A DNA stretch of 64,000 bases from an uncultured Saprospiraceae bacterium (lineage in GTDB: Bacteria; Bacteroidota; Bacteroidia; Chitinophagales; Saprospiraceae). The notes beneath the pieces are model-generated. The model was not told the DNA's origin and did not search any database. It saw only the letters and a list, made by a program, of their open reading frames with translations. Below, piece by piece: positions 9,715 through 17,935 of this stretch. The first letter of the stretch is position 1. The number at the start of each line of letters is the position of its first letter. The stretch spans positions 62,001 to 126,000 of the forward strand of contig CALHAM010000012.1 of NCBI GenBank assembly GCA_937934275.1, in the 5' to 3' direction. The position numbers were made by a program, and so were the translations under genes.

Positions 9715-9724
9715 TAAGCGCTTA
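9715..9724. repeat. Ten-base perfect palindrome in an AT-rich leader
   Basis: TAAGCGCTTA lies 33 bases before the ATG of the exported protein at 9757, inside an AT-rich stretch (about 9590-9750) unlike the flanking coding DNA. It could be an operator; no regulator is identified. Confidence 0.3.
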
Positions 9725-9756
9725 TTTTTAGTGCTGAAATGAAAAGGAGGCCCGCT

Positions 9757-10194
9757 ATGAAACACATCATTTCATTTACACTGAGTCTGGTATTAACGGC
9801 CAGTTCTGCCTTTGCTCAAATGCCGGGTAAAACCTTTTCCAAGTCGTTCAACGCCGATGGCGTCGGTAAAATTAGGTTTGAATTGCCGGGCACCGTTGAT
9901 TTAAAGATTTGGAACCAATCCACCATACGCATCGAGATAAACGTAAATCTGCCCTCCGGCAACGGCTCTGTGTTGGACCAGCTGGCCAAAGTAGGCCGCT
10001 ACGATTTGAAAGGAGAACTGGACGCTAATCTGCTGACGATTTCAGCGCCTAATCTGCATCGCGTAGTTAAAGTGAAAGGAGAAGAAGTGCGCGAAACCGT
10101 GCACTACGTCGTGTTTATGCCGAAAGATGTTGAAGCGGAGGTCATCAATGTTGCATCAGCAACGGGCATGGTAGCCGCCCATGAGAAACCATAA
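9757..10194 (+). CDS. Exported protein of unknown function
   Basis: 145 residues. An ATG at 9739 is in frame, but the bases after it spell AAAAGGAGG, a strong Shine-Dalgarno placed just before the ATG at 9757, so the second ATG is chosen. It gives a standard signal peptide (MKHIISFTLSLVLTASSAFA). The mature part is strand-rich: ADGVGKIRFELPGTVDLKIW, IRIEINVNLP, ANLLTISAPN and ETVHYVVFMP. The alternation looks like a beta-solenoid or DUF4097-type putative adhesin domain, but it is short and I do not assign a family. The upstream DNA is AT-rich and a strong terminator follows, so it is a single-gene unit. Confidence 0.7.
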   Translation: MKHIISFTLSLVLTASSAFAQMPGKTFSKSFNADGVGKIRFELPGTVDLKIWNQSTIRIEINVNLPSGNGSVLDQLAKVGRYDLKGELDANLLTISAPNLHRVVKVKGEEVRETVHYVVFMPKDVEAEVINVASATGMVAAHEKP

Positions 10195-10220
10195 AGCGAA
10201 TGGAGACCTGACGAGTAGTC

Positions 10221-10266
10221 CGCCGCTCTCTTACCTCAGTGTTGTAAGAGAGCGGCGAGTTTTTTG
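10221..10266 (+). terminator. Rho-independent terminator
   Basis: CGCCGCTCTCTTAC (10221-10234) pairs with GTAAGAGAGCGGCG (10244-10257) across a short loop and is followed by a run of T. It ends the transcript of the exported protein at 9757. It is one of the strongest hairpins in the window. Confidence 0.85.
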
Positions 10267-10332
10267 TAGCCGTTTGCTTTTGGCCAAGCGAGGAGAAAGC
10301 ACCCATCTTTGCCTTAAAACGCGAGAAGCGCC

Positions 10333-10746
10333 ATGCAGTATTGGCTCATCAAGTCTGAACCCGATGTGTACAGCTTTCAGCAATTGATCGTTGACGGCTC
10401 GACGCGCTGGGACGGTGTGCGCAATTATCAGGCGCGCAACCACTTGCGCGCAATGCGTACCGGAGATCTGTGTTTGTATTATCACAGTAATATAGGCCTG
10501 GAAGTAGTAGGCATAGCGCGCGTCATTCGGGAGCATTACCCCGATCCAACGGCCGATAAGGGCGATTGGTCAGCCGTGGACGTCGAGCCGGTGTGCGCTT
10601 TGAAGCGCCCAGTACCGCTGGCTACTCTCAAAGCCCATCCAGCGCTCCAGCAAATCGGTTTGGTGCGCAACCCGCGCCTTTCGGTAATGCCGCTGACGGA
10701 GGGGGAGTTTCGCTTAGTGCTGGATTTAGGCCAGACCAGCCTTTAA
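10333..10746 (+). CDS. EVE domain-containing protein
   Basis: 137 residues, essentially one EVE domain, a PUA-like fold that binds modified bases or RNA. Diagnostic motifs are MQYWLIKSEPDVYSF at the N-terminus, DGVRNYQARNHLRAM, GDLCLYYHS, GLEVVGIARV and the C-terminal LVRNPRLSVMPL. Relatives include human THYN1 and many stand-alone bacterial proteins. The true substrate is not known from sequence; links to modified-DNA recognition or restriction have been proposed for the family. No restriction or methylase gene is nearby. The last bases overlap the end of the convergent membrane-protein gene by four bases. Confidence 0.9.
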   Translation: MQYWLIKSEPDVYSFQQLIVDGSTRWDGVRNYQARNHLRAMRTGDLCLYYHSNIGLEVVGIARVIREHYPDPTADKGDWSAVDVEPVCALKRPVPLATLKAHPALQQIGLVRNPRLSVMPLTEGEFRLVLDLGQTSL

Positions 10747-12347
10747 GGCAGGCGAAAGACAATGAAATGCGGAGTTTGCTCCAACACCTGTCCGCGTTGA
10801 TACAGTCGCTTCACCAAAGCCAGCTCAGCGTCAGTATCGAGCACGAGTAAGGCCGTTTTTTCCAAAAAGAAAAAAGGGCGCTGACGGAGAGCTTCGGCCT
10901 CGACGAAGGCCTCGTATTGGCCCATTTCACGCCGAACCACCCAATCGAGCGGCAATGGTGGGCGCGTACCCGTCAGGAAGTTGGCTTGCGGAAAGGCAGG
11001 TAACACCGTGAAATTAGGCCCATATCGCTCTGCCAAGACAGCGAGGTCAGCGTAAAGAGCGGCCTTTTGCGGCGTCGTATAAACGCCGCCAAGGCTGGAA
11101 AACAGGGCAGATAAAGGCGTGGTCATGTCGCCGCGATAGCCGTCGCGATAAACCCATTGGTAGCCTTGATGAAAAACGAGCCATAAGGCAATGCAAGCAA
11201 CGGTGCTCCCATAGCGAGTCAGGTGATGTAGGGGCGCAGCCAGGCGGTGTGAAATGTCCCATAGGGCAAACACCCAGGGCACACTGAAAAGGATGGGTAA
11301 ATTATAGCCCCAGCTAACGGCAGCACACCAGCTAAGGGCGGCCAGCGCCGCATAGCGCACCGCGACATGCGACGACCACTCTCCGAGGCGCCATTGCCAT
11401 AAAGCGTAGGCATTCGAGACCCAAAACAGCAAGCGGACCTGGGCGAAAGGAGCGATAAACTCCCGGCGCGTATGAACGTCCCAGATCAACACAGCGCCTA
11501 ACAGGAGCAACCAAAGGACCCAACTGCCAAATGCCCATGCTAAGTGCCGCTCTTTAGCGCTAAGCCAAAGGGTTGCTGCCAACAACAGCGCGCTGGGCAA
11601 AGCCAACCCGGGTCGAATGCGCAAGTAGTCTAATACTCCATGCTGCCACGCCTGCTTCCATGAGGCAGCCGCTGTTGTCATGCTCCAAAACCCTTCCCAC
11701 CCTCCAAAAGCCCTCAAGTAAACTAAAAATGCTCCCCAGCCCAAAGCTAGCCCTGCGGCTACCGCAGCACTGTGTCGGCCCGAATAGACCCAAAGAGCCG
11801 CCCCTACGCCAACAACGGCCATAGGGTAGAACGCCTGTTTGCACAGCATGGCTGCCGCCAATAAGACACCAGCCAATAAGCCCCCTCCGAGCGTTGGGCG
11901 GCAAAACAGCGTCCAAAGACCTAACGCCCCCCAAAACAGACCATCCACCGTGTGCCAAGCCGCCGCTGGATAGTGATGGGCCGAGAGTAAAAAAGCTAAC
12001 ACTGCGATCACTCCGCGCTTTCGCTCTTTTGTCGGCACAACAACGGCAACACCTAAAGCACAGTAGGCTCCTACCTTACAGTAGAACAAAAGGCGCTCGC
12101 CCCACACGGCCCACGCCTGCGGCAATAAAAGCAGCTCTAAAGCGCGCATCCACACCGGCAATGGCGGGCGCACATATACTACATCGACATACAACGCTTT
12201 GCCGCTCAATACCTGCCAGGCCAACCCCGTCAGGAAGCCGCCATCGCTCTCGTTGATGCCAAAGCGCCCGTAGAGCAAAGCGTAAAAAAGTGGCAAGAAA
12301 AACAAGGCAACTATCCAGCCATAGCGCGTTTTCCAGTGTGTTTGCAT
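10743..12347 (-). CDS. Polytopic membrane protein, glycosyltransferase-39-like (GT-C)
   Basis: 534 residues with about ten or more hydrophobic segments. The open frame runs to 12470, but the first 41 residues are low-complexity and basic; the ATG at 12347 (MQTHWKTRYGWIVAL) begins immediately before the first membrane segment. After that segment comes GINESDGGFLTGLAWQVLSG and then VVYVRPPLPVWMRALE. An acidic residue in the first external loop followed by a P-P motif is the usual arrangement in GT-C enzymes that use lipid-phosphate sugar donors. A soluble C-terminal part of about 100 residues ends the protein. The donor and acceptor cannot be inferred. Overlaps the EVE gene tail to tail. Confidence 0.65.
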   Translation of the reverse strand: MQTHWKTRYGWIVALFFLPLFYALLYGRFGINESDGGFLTGLAWQVLSGKALYVDVVYVRPPLPVWMRALELLLLPQAWAVWGERLLFYCKVGAYCALGVAVVVPTKERKRGVIAVLAFLLSAHHYPAAAWHTVDGLFWGALGLWTLFCRPTLGGGLLAGVLLAAAMLCKQAFYPMAVVGVGAALWVYSGRHSAAVAAGLALGWGAFLVYLRAFGGWEGFWSMTTAAASWKQAWQHGVLDYLRIRPGLALPSALLLAATLWLSAKERHLAWAFGSWVLWLLLLGAVLIWDVHTRREFIAPFAQVRLLFWVSNAYALWQWRLGEWSSHVAVRYAALAALSWCAAVSWGYNLPILFSVPWVFALWDISHRLAAPLHHLTRYGSTVACIALWLVFHQGYQWVYRDGYRGDMTTPLSALFSSLGGVYTTPQKAALYADLAVLAERYGPNFTVLPAFPQANFLTGTRPPLPLDWVVRREMGQYEAFVEAEALRQRPFFFLEKTALLVLDTDAELALVKRLYQRGQVLEQTPHFIVFRLP

Positions 12348-12518
12348 AGCGGCTAAAAACAAGGAAGCGAGCCGCCCATCTTGCAAAACGGCGCTCGCTC
12401 CTATATGGCGACGCCCGCGCTTGCTTCGGGCGGGCGGAAGGGCGGCAGCGCAAGGCCACCGCTGAGGCAAATGTACGCCGCAGCGGACATTGCTGGCCCT
12501 CGGCCGGAGAGTAGCTTC

Positions 12519-12557
12519 AAAAAAAAGCGCTTGATGGTTAAAAGACCATCAAGCGCT
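12519..12557 (-). terminator. Rho-independent terminator of the tRNA-Ser operon
   Basis: On the minus strand AGCGCTTGATGGT (12545-12557) pairs perfectly with ACCATCAAGCGCT (12526-12538) over a 6-base loop, then a run of eight T. It lies just after the second tRNA-Ser. Confidence 0.9.
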
Positions 12558-12559
12558 AT

Positions 12560-12647
<88 letters not shown>

Positions 12648-12664
12648 CGTGGGTGGTTACGCGG

Positions 12665-12752
12665 CGGAGAGACAGGGATTCGAACCCTGGATACGCTTTT
12701 GGCGTATACGCACTTTCCAGGCGCGCTCCTTCGACCACTCGGACATCTCTCC
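12665..12752 (-). tRNA. tRNA-Ser (anticodon GGA)
   Basis: 88 bases on the minus strand. The acceptor stem GGAGAGA/TCTCTCC has discriminator G. The anticodon loop CTGGAAA gives GGA, reading TCC and TCT. The long variable arm carries a small hairpin, and the T arm contains GGGTTCGAATCCC. CCA is not encoded. It is the first gene of the unit, 17 bases before tRNA-Ser(CGA), with a promoter at 12803-12833. Confidence 0.97.
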
Positions 12753-12802
12753 TGTAAAGGCGGTTTTCATGCTCAAAACCGGCTTTCCGTTGAAAGCGGC
12801 CA

Positions 12803-12833
12803 CAAAGGTAAACGGCTTTTGACAAGCGGCCAA
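12803..12833 (-). promoter_or_regulatory. Promoter of the tRNA-Ser operon
   Basis: On the minus strand: TTG (12831-12833), 20 bases, TACCTTTG (12803-12810), ending about 50 bases before tRNA-Ser(GGA). Same layout as the asnB and tRNA-Asp promoters. Confidence 0.65.
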
Positions 12834-12906
12834 CGTTTGAGGAAAGAGAATTTTTGTACACCTATGCGGCAAAAGTTTACTTTTAAGCAAAAAAAGTTTT
12901 CGAAGC

Positions 12907-13272
12907 ATGACCGTCCGCGCTTTTCGAAACGCTCTTCGCGGCATAGCTGAAACGATGCGCACGCAGCAAAACGCTCGCTTCCACGCTGTTGCAACGTTAG
13001 TGGTGCTAATAGCAGGGTTTTGGTTCGGCTTGTCGAGGGCAGAGTGGGCGCTTGTAATGCTGTGCATAACCCTCGTGCTGGCTTTAGAAGCCCTAAACAC
13101 GGCATTGGAGCACTTGACCGACTTGGTTTCACCGCACTACCACCCGTTGGCCGGCAAGGCCAAAGACGCTGCCGCTGGAGCGGTATTATTGGGCGCCATA
13201 GGAGCGGCAACAGCGGGTTTGTGCATTTTTGGGCCGAAAATTGCAGCGGCTTTAAGCGGTCTCGTTTTCTGA
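12907..13272 (+). CDS. dgkA: Diacylglycerol/undecaprenol kinase family protein
   Basis: 121 residues with the three membrane helices expected of the DgkA/UdpK family. These small kinases phosphorylate diacylglycerol or undecaprenol at the inner face of the membrane, which recycles lipid carriers for wall and polysaccharide synthesis. The signature is clear: RNALRGIAETMRTQQNARFH at the N-terminus, EALNTALEHLTDL (the ENTAIE-like active-site helix), then HPLAGKAKDAAAGAVLL. Substrate choice between the two lipids cannot be settled; in phyla without the membrane-derived oligosaccharide cycle, undecaprenol is often favoured. It lies just downstream, in the opposite orientation, of the tRNA-Ser operon. 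Confidence 0.9.
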   Translation: MTVRAFRNALRGIAETMRTQQNARFHAVATLVVLIAGFWFGLSRAEWALVMLCITLVLALEALNTALEHLTDLVSPHYHPLAGKAKDAAAGAVLLGAIGAATAGLCIFGPKIAAALSGLVF

Positions 13273-13329
13273 TCTGAGTGTCAGCACTTAGTTAATCTCA
13301 ACCATTGTCTTCCTTTTGGATTTCCCGCC

Positions 13330-14358
13330 ATGCTGTCTATTGCTCGCCTTTGTATGTTGGGGGTAGTGAGCTGCCTATTGCTCGAACTGACAGCTCAAAC
13401 GCGCCCACCTATGTTCTCGCTGAAGCCTGCAGACTCTATTCACGCTCCGCGCTTGTGGGGAAGTGTAGGGGTGGGTGCTGCGGCTTATGGAGCGGCTATG
13501 GTCGCCTTGCACAACGAGTGGTACAACAACTATCCTTCCAGCCGCTTCCACACGTTCAATGACATCCATCACTGGAACCAAATGGACAAAATGGGGCACT
13601 GGCTGATGTCGTACCATCAGAGTCGTTGGATTTACGGCGGCGCGCGTTGGGCCGGAATCAAGCCCACTACAGCAGCCTGGATGGGCTTTGCCGGCAGCCA
13701 GCTCATCATGACTTCTTTGGAAATATTCGATGGCTTCTCATCGCAGTGGGGCTTTTCCTGGGGCGACGTGGGGGCTAATCTGCTTGGCTCTGGGATGTTC
13801 TTAGGGCAACAGTTGGGTTGGGGCGAACAGCGCATTTTGATGAAGTGGAGCATCCAACCGCAGCGTTATTCGATGGAACCAATCTTTCCCTTTTCGCCAC
13901 CCGGTAGTGAAGGCTGGACGACGCCCGCCGCGCGCGCTCAGGCCATCTACGGCACAGGCCTGCTGACGCTGCTGCTCAAAGACTACAACGCCCTGACCGT
14001 GTGGGTCTCTGCCAATCCGCATTCATTTGTAGGCAAAAATCGGGCTGCATGGCTGCCTCAATGGCTCAACATAGCCGTCGGCATAGGAGCACAAAACCTG
14101 TATACCGCTAAAGGCTATGAGTGGAAGGGAAACCGAAATTGCCAAGGCCCTTATTGCGACCATTATCGCCTAGACCCACAGCGATATCCGCGCATTCGGC
14201 AGTTCTTCTTATCCTTAGATGTGGACTTGACGCGTCTGCCTACGCGCAATCGCCTCGTGCGCATCCTCGCCTACGTGTTCAACATCGTCAAAATACCCGC
14301 TCCTACGCTGGAGTTTACCGATCGAGGCATGGTGCGCTTTCACCCTTTCTTCTTCTAA
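13330..14358 (+). CDS. DUF2279 family exported protein
   Basis: 342 residues with an N-terminal hydrophobic signal segment (LCMLGVVSCLLLELTAQT). The central part is the DUF2279 (YfiM-like) domain: ALHNEWYNNYPSSRFHTF, DKMGHWLMSYHQSRW, then a helical segment with GFAGSQLIMTSLEIFDGF and WGDVGANLLGSGMF. His and Asp in the DKMGH region are conserved in the family, whose role is unknown. The last 140 residues are more variable, strand-rich and probably barrel-like or periplasmic. It lies between the lipid kinase and the cysteine-repeat protein on the same strand with 57 and 140 base gaps, so co-transcription is possible but unproven. Confidence 0.8.
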   Translation: MLSIARLCMLGVVSCLLLELTAQTRPPMFSLKPADSIHAPRLWGSVGVGAAAYGAAMVALHNEWYNNYPSSRFHTFNDIHHWNQMDKMGHWLMSYHQSRWIYGGARWAGIKPTTAAWMGFAGSQLIMTSLEIFDGFSSQWGFSWGDVGANLLGSGMFLGQQLGWGEQRILMKWSIQPQRYSMEPIFPFSPPGSEGWTTPAARAQAIYGTGLLTLLLKDYNALTVWVSANPHSFVGKNRAAWLPQWLNIAVGIGAQNLYTAKGYEWKGNRNCQGPYCDHYRLDPQRYPRIRQFFLSLDVDLTRLPTRNRLVRILAYVFNIVKIPAPTLEFTDRGMVRFHPFFF

Positions 14359-14498
14359 ATTTTGTCGCCAACTGGCGAAATACCACTTTTTGCCCAAAAA
14401 ATGCGACGCTTGTGAAGCATCCGGAAAGTTGCCTGTATCCATACAGCCATCTAATCCATACCTATTGCGTACTCTATAACTAAAAAACACCTTTTCTC

Positions 14499-17400
14499 AT
14501 GCGCATCCCGAAAGTTTTCTTGCTCCCGCTTTGGTTGTTGGCCAGCGCCTTGCCTTCAACTGCTCAAGTTGCCCCGTGTGTGATTTCCGATGTGGCCGTA
14601 GATGTTGGAGACTGTACGTCAGACTCCACCTTCGAGATTACGCTAGACTTTAAAGTTGTCAATCCGACAAGTAGCGAATTTGAGGTATTCGGTAATGGTG
14701 TAAACTTGGGCACCTACGACTTGAATCAATTGCCGTTAACGATCAAGAACTTTCCCACGGGCGCCGGCCTTGGGAGCTTCGTAAGGGTTTGTTTGAAGAG
14801 CAACTCGCCCAACGGGCTGCCCTGTTGCGGCGTGAAGCAATTTTTCGGCCCCAACTGTTCCAATCAGGGCGGTCCGTGCAAGATTTACGACATCGAAGTA
14901 GGCACCGGCGACTGCCAGCCCGACGGCCAGTATAAAGTCAAACTGGATTTTAAAGTTAAAAACCCCACCAGCGCTTCCTTTGAGGTCCAGACGAGCAACG
15001 GCACCTCCTTAGGGGTCTTTCCGCTGACGAGCTTGCCCATTACGCTGACCCTTTCTGCTACCAGCCAGCCCGTTGAAGTATTAGTTATCTGCTTGAAGGA
15101 CAACCCAGACTGCTGCCAAAAAATCAGCTTCGCCGTGCCGCCCTGTCCGCCGCCGCCGCCTTGTGTCATCCGCAATTTACGCGTACAAACCGGCGACTGT
15201 ACGTCTGACTCCACTTACAAGGTGAAGATCCACTTTACCGCACCCGCCGCCACACCCGGCACAGCAGTGGACTCCTTCGACGTGTACTCGGATGCAGGGA
15301 TATTCCTGGGCCGCTATGCCCTCAGCGCGCTGCCCTTGACACTCGATTTCCCTTGGAACGGTAAGAGTGTGGATGCGCTCGTGGTGTGCCTCAAGAACAG
15401 TAACTGCTGCCGGCGTATTGAGTTCAATGCTCCCGAATGTGTGGCCAAACCCTGCGGCATTGGGGAGGTTAAAGTAGAGGTAGGGGAATGTCTGTCGCCT
15501 AAGCGCTACCGCATCAAAGTAGCTGTTAAGTTCCCACCGACAGTTCCTCCCATGCCTTATGAAGTGGGTATTTGGAGTGGTGATGGTACTCTTTTGGGGA
15601 CTTTCAGCCCAGCCGACTTTCCCGTTAGCCTCATCTTCCCTGCCAGCGGCGACGAGTTTGACCGCATTAAAATTTGTCTGCTCGACTCGGATGGTGTTGA
15701 GCTGTGCTGCAAAGTGGCGGAGTTTAAAGCGCCTAACTGCGACACTCCTCCTTGCCCCATCTCCGACCTGAAGGTAGAGGTGGCTGGCCCGTGCAACCCT
15801 GCCGATGGCACCTACCCCATTGTCGTCAACTTCAACTACAGCGGTCCGATTCCTGCCGCGTTTGGAGTTTGGGCGGGAAATGGCAAACTTTTGGGCATTT
15901 TCCCCATCACTGCCCTACCGGTAAAAATTGCCAAATTCCCTGCAAGCGGCAAAGATGAGGACAAGGTGCGCGTCTGCCTCATAAATGCCAATGCGCCCTC
16001 TTTGCTGAACTGCTGCTTAGAAGCGGAATTTAAAGCCCCCGACTGCCAGAATACACCCTGCGGCATTACGAACATAAAAGTGGAAGCCGGCCCGTGCAAC
16101 CCCGATGGCACCTATCGCTTAGTGCTCAGCTTTACGACCACAACAACACAAGGGCAATTCGCTTTATGGGCGGGCAATGGGCAGTTTTTAGGCATTCATC
16201 CTTTGAGTGCGCTGCCTATTAAGATACCCAATTTCCCAGCCAGCGGCAAAGACGAGGATGCTATCCGCATCTGCTTGCTCGGCCCAGCGGGCACGATTAC
16301 CAACACTTGCTGCGTAACGCACGAGTTCAAAGCGCCTGACTGCTCAGGACAGGGGTGTAAGATCAGCGATCTGACGGTTAAGGTAGGCGACTGTAACGAT
16401 AACGGCACCTTTAAACTACACCTCAACTTCAAAGCACACAATGCCGGCGGAGCCACCAAATTCATCCTGTGGGTAAACGGCGCGGTGTTCGGCACCTACG
16501 GCTTGAGCCAACTGCCGCTAACCATACCGAATTTCCCCGGCGGCAATGGCGATAAAGCCGAAATCCGCGTGTGCTTAGTAAGCCCAACTGCTCCAGACCC
16601 TTCGAACCTCTGCTGCGCCTCTCTGACTTTCGTTACACCTAACTGCTCTGGGCAGGGATGTAAAATTGAAGGTCTGTCGGTTAAAGTAGGCGACTGTAAT
16701 TCGGACGGCACCTACCAGCTAACCCTCGACTTCGATGTTTCCACCCCCCTGCCGCTGTTGCCTGTCTTCGGAGTTTGGGCCAACGGAAAACTCTTAGGCA
16801 CATACTCTCTGAGCGACCTGCCGCTTACCATCTCCCACTTCCCGGCCAGCGGCAAGCCAAAGGATGAAATCAAAGTATGTATCCTTACGCCAGGCTCCGC
16901 CCAACCGCTGTGTTGCGCTGAGTTGGAATTCAAGGCGCCCAATTGCCAGGGCCACGCCTGTAAAATCGAAGACTTGGAGTATGAGGTAGGCGACTGCAAT
17001 GACGACGGCACGTATCGCCTTAAAATCAACTTCAAGGTAGTGTCCACGCCGCCAACACCAGCTACCTTCTTTGGGGTGTGGGGCAATGGCGTCCTCATCG
17101 GCACCTATCCCCTAAGTGCCCTGCCACTGACCCTACCGAACTTCCCATCTAGCGGTGGCGACAAAGACAAATTGAAGGTGTGCATCGTGTCGCCCAACAG
17201 CATGCAGCCCTCGTGCTGTGCCGAAGCGGCCATTGAAGCACCCGATTGCGCCGGCAAGCCCTGTAAAATTTGGGAGGTACAAGTGCTGCCCACCCCATGC
17301 CTGTGTGGCCAGTTCTTCGCCGTGCTTACCTTCCGCCACAAAAACGGCGGTGCCGGTGGTTTTGAAGTCATCGGCACCAACGGCGACGTTTACGGCACCT

Positions 17401-17819
17401 TCCCCTACAGCCAACCCCAGCCCATTATTTTGGGGCCGTTCGACGGCGATGGGACGACGCTTTACAGCTTCCTCGTGCGCGACAAGAACCACCCGAACTG
17501 CGCCGATGGTGTCAAGTTGGGCGCCATAGACTGCCCCGACTTTGCGCCGCCAGCGCCACCGACAGCTGCCGTAGCGCTGAGCCTGTCGCCCAATCCGGCC
17601 ACGCAGTGGGTAACCGTCATGGCAAGGTCGCAAAGCGGCGCCGCCATTGGCCAGGTGGTGGCTGAGGTGCGAAAGCCCGATGGCCGACTGATGCGTACAG
17701 AAGTGGTGCCCAACGGCAACCTGTTCACCCTGAACGTAGCAGAACTGCCCGCCGGCATCTATCGCCTCTCAGTCCAGACGGTCGAGGGCCGCTACGAAAG
17801 CACGTTTGTCAAGCAATAG
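14499..17819 (+). CDS. Exported protein with ten cysteine-patterned repeats and a T9SS sorting domain
   Basis: 1,106 residues. A signal peptide (about 1-22, ending STAQ) is followed by ten tandem repeats of 91-102 residues starting at Cys27, 127, 222, 319, 419, 521, 620, 721, 821 and 922. A typical repeat reads C-K-I, then VGDCN-DGTY, FGVWANGKLLGTY, LPLTI-NFPASG, a V-C-L strand, CC, and FKAPNC, so most repeats hold six cysteines at fixed places, enough for three disulfides in an oxidising exterior. Repeat 10 is divergent. The C-terminal ~80 residues (LSLSPNPA, GIYRLSV, ending VKQ) form a type A T9SS sorting domain, so the protein should cross the outer membrane and be anchored or released there. 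I do not recognise the repeat as a named family. A strong terminator follows. Confidence 0.85.
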   Translation: MRIPKVFLLPLWLLASALPSTAQVAPCVISDVAVDVGDCTSDSTFEITLDFKVVNPTSSEFEVFGNGVNLGTYDLNQLPLTIKNFPTGAGLGSFVRVCLKSNSPNGLPCCGVKQFFGPNCSNQGGPCKIYDIEVGTGDCQPDGQYKVKLDFKVKNPTSASFEVQTSNGTSLGVFPLTSLPITLTLSATSQPVEVLVICLKDNPDCCQKISFAVPPCPPPPPCVIRNLRVQTGDCTSDSTYKVKIHFTAPAATPGTAVDSFDVYSDAGIFLGRYALSALPLTLDFPWNGKSVDALVVCLKNSNCCRRIEFNAPECVAKPCGIGEVKVEVGECLSPKRYRIKVAVKFPPTVPPMPYEVGIWSGDGTLLGTFSPADFPVSLIFPASGDEFDRIKICLLDSDGVELCCKVAEFKAPNCDTPPCPISDLKVEVAGPCNPADGTYPIVVNFNYSGPIPAAFGVWAGNGKLLGIFPITALPVKIAKFPASGKDEDKVRVCLINANAPSLLNCCLEAEFKAPDCQNTPCGITNIKVEAGPCNPDGTYRLVLSFTTTTTQGQFALWAGNGQFLGIHPLSALPIKIPNFPASGKDEDAIRICLLGPAGTITNTCCVTHEFKAPDCSGQGCKISDLTVKVGDCNDNGTFKLHLNFKAHNAGGATKFILWVNGAVFGTYGLSQLPLTIPNFPGGNGDKAEIRVCLVSPTAPDPSNLCCASLTFVTPNCSGQGCKIEGLSVKVGDCNSDGTYQLTLDFDVSTPLPLLPVFGVWANGKLLGTYSLSDLPLTISHFPASGKPKDEIKVCILTPGSAQPLCCAELEFKAPNCQGHACKIEDLEYEVGDCNDDGTYRLKINFKVVSTPPTPATFFGVWGNGVLIGTYPLSALPLTLPNFPSSGGDKDKLKVCIVSPNSMQPSCCAEAAIEAPDCAGKPCKIWEVQVLPTPCLCGQFFAVLTFRHKNGGAGGFEVIGTNGDVYGTFPYSQPQPIILGPFDGDGTTLYSFLVRDKNHPNCADGVKLGAIDCPDFAPPAPPTAAVALSLSPNPATQWVTVMARSQSGAAIGQVVAEVRKPDGRLMRTEVVPNGNLFTLNVAELPAGIYRLSVQTVEGRYESTFVKQ
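14577..17534 (+). repeat. Ten tandem ~300-bp coding repeats
   Basis: Units begin at 14577, 14877, 15162, 15453, 15753, 16059, 16356, 16659, 16959 and 17262. At the DNA level units 5-9 are the most alike (shared strings such as GTAGGCGACTGTAA and AGCGGCAAAGACGAGGA). Units 1-4 and 10 are more diverged, a pattern expected from internal duplication of the middle units. Confidence 0.85.
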
Positions 17820-17839
17820 CCATAGGCTGAAACGAGTAA

Positions 17840-17880
17840 ACGAGCGCAGAGGCTCCTCGTCCTCTGCGCTCGTTTTTTTT
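17840..17880 (+). terminator. Rho-independent terminator after the repeat protein
   Basis: ACGAGCGCAGAGG (17840-17852) pairs perfectly with CCTCTGCGCTCGT (17861-17873) across an 8-base loop, followed by T8. Confidence 0.9.
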
Positions 17881-17935
17881 CTCCAGCCCTCTGCCGATTT
17901 GTGTCCAGCAAGTGCAGCAGAGTCACATGCCATCA

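Noticed and set aside
9590..9750. A mobile element boundary in the AT-rich leader
   Set aside because: No terminal inverted repeats, target duplication or transposase seen; only composition differs.
12348..12470. An extension of the membrane protein to 12470
   Set aside because: It is basic and low in hydrophobicity, and the ATG at 12347 directly precedes the first membrane helix.
14577..17534. A CRISPR array or phage repeat
   Set aside because: The repeats are ~300 bp, in frame and encode protein; no spacers or Cas genes.
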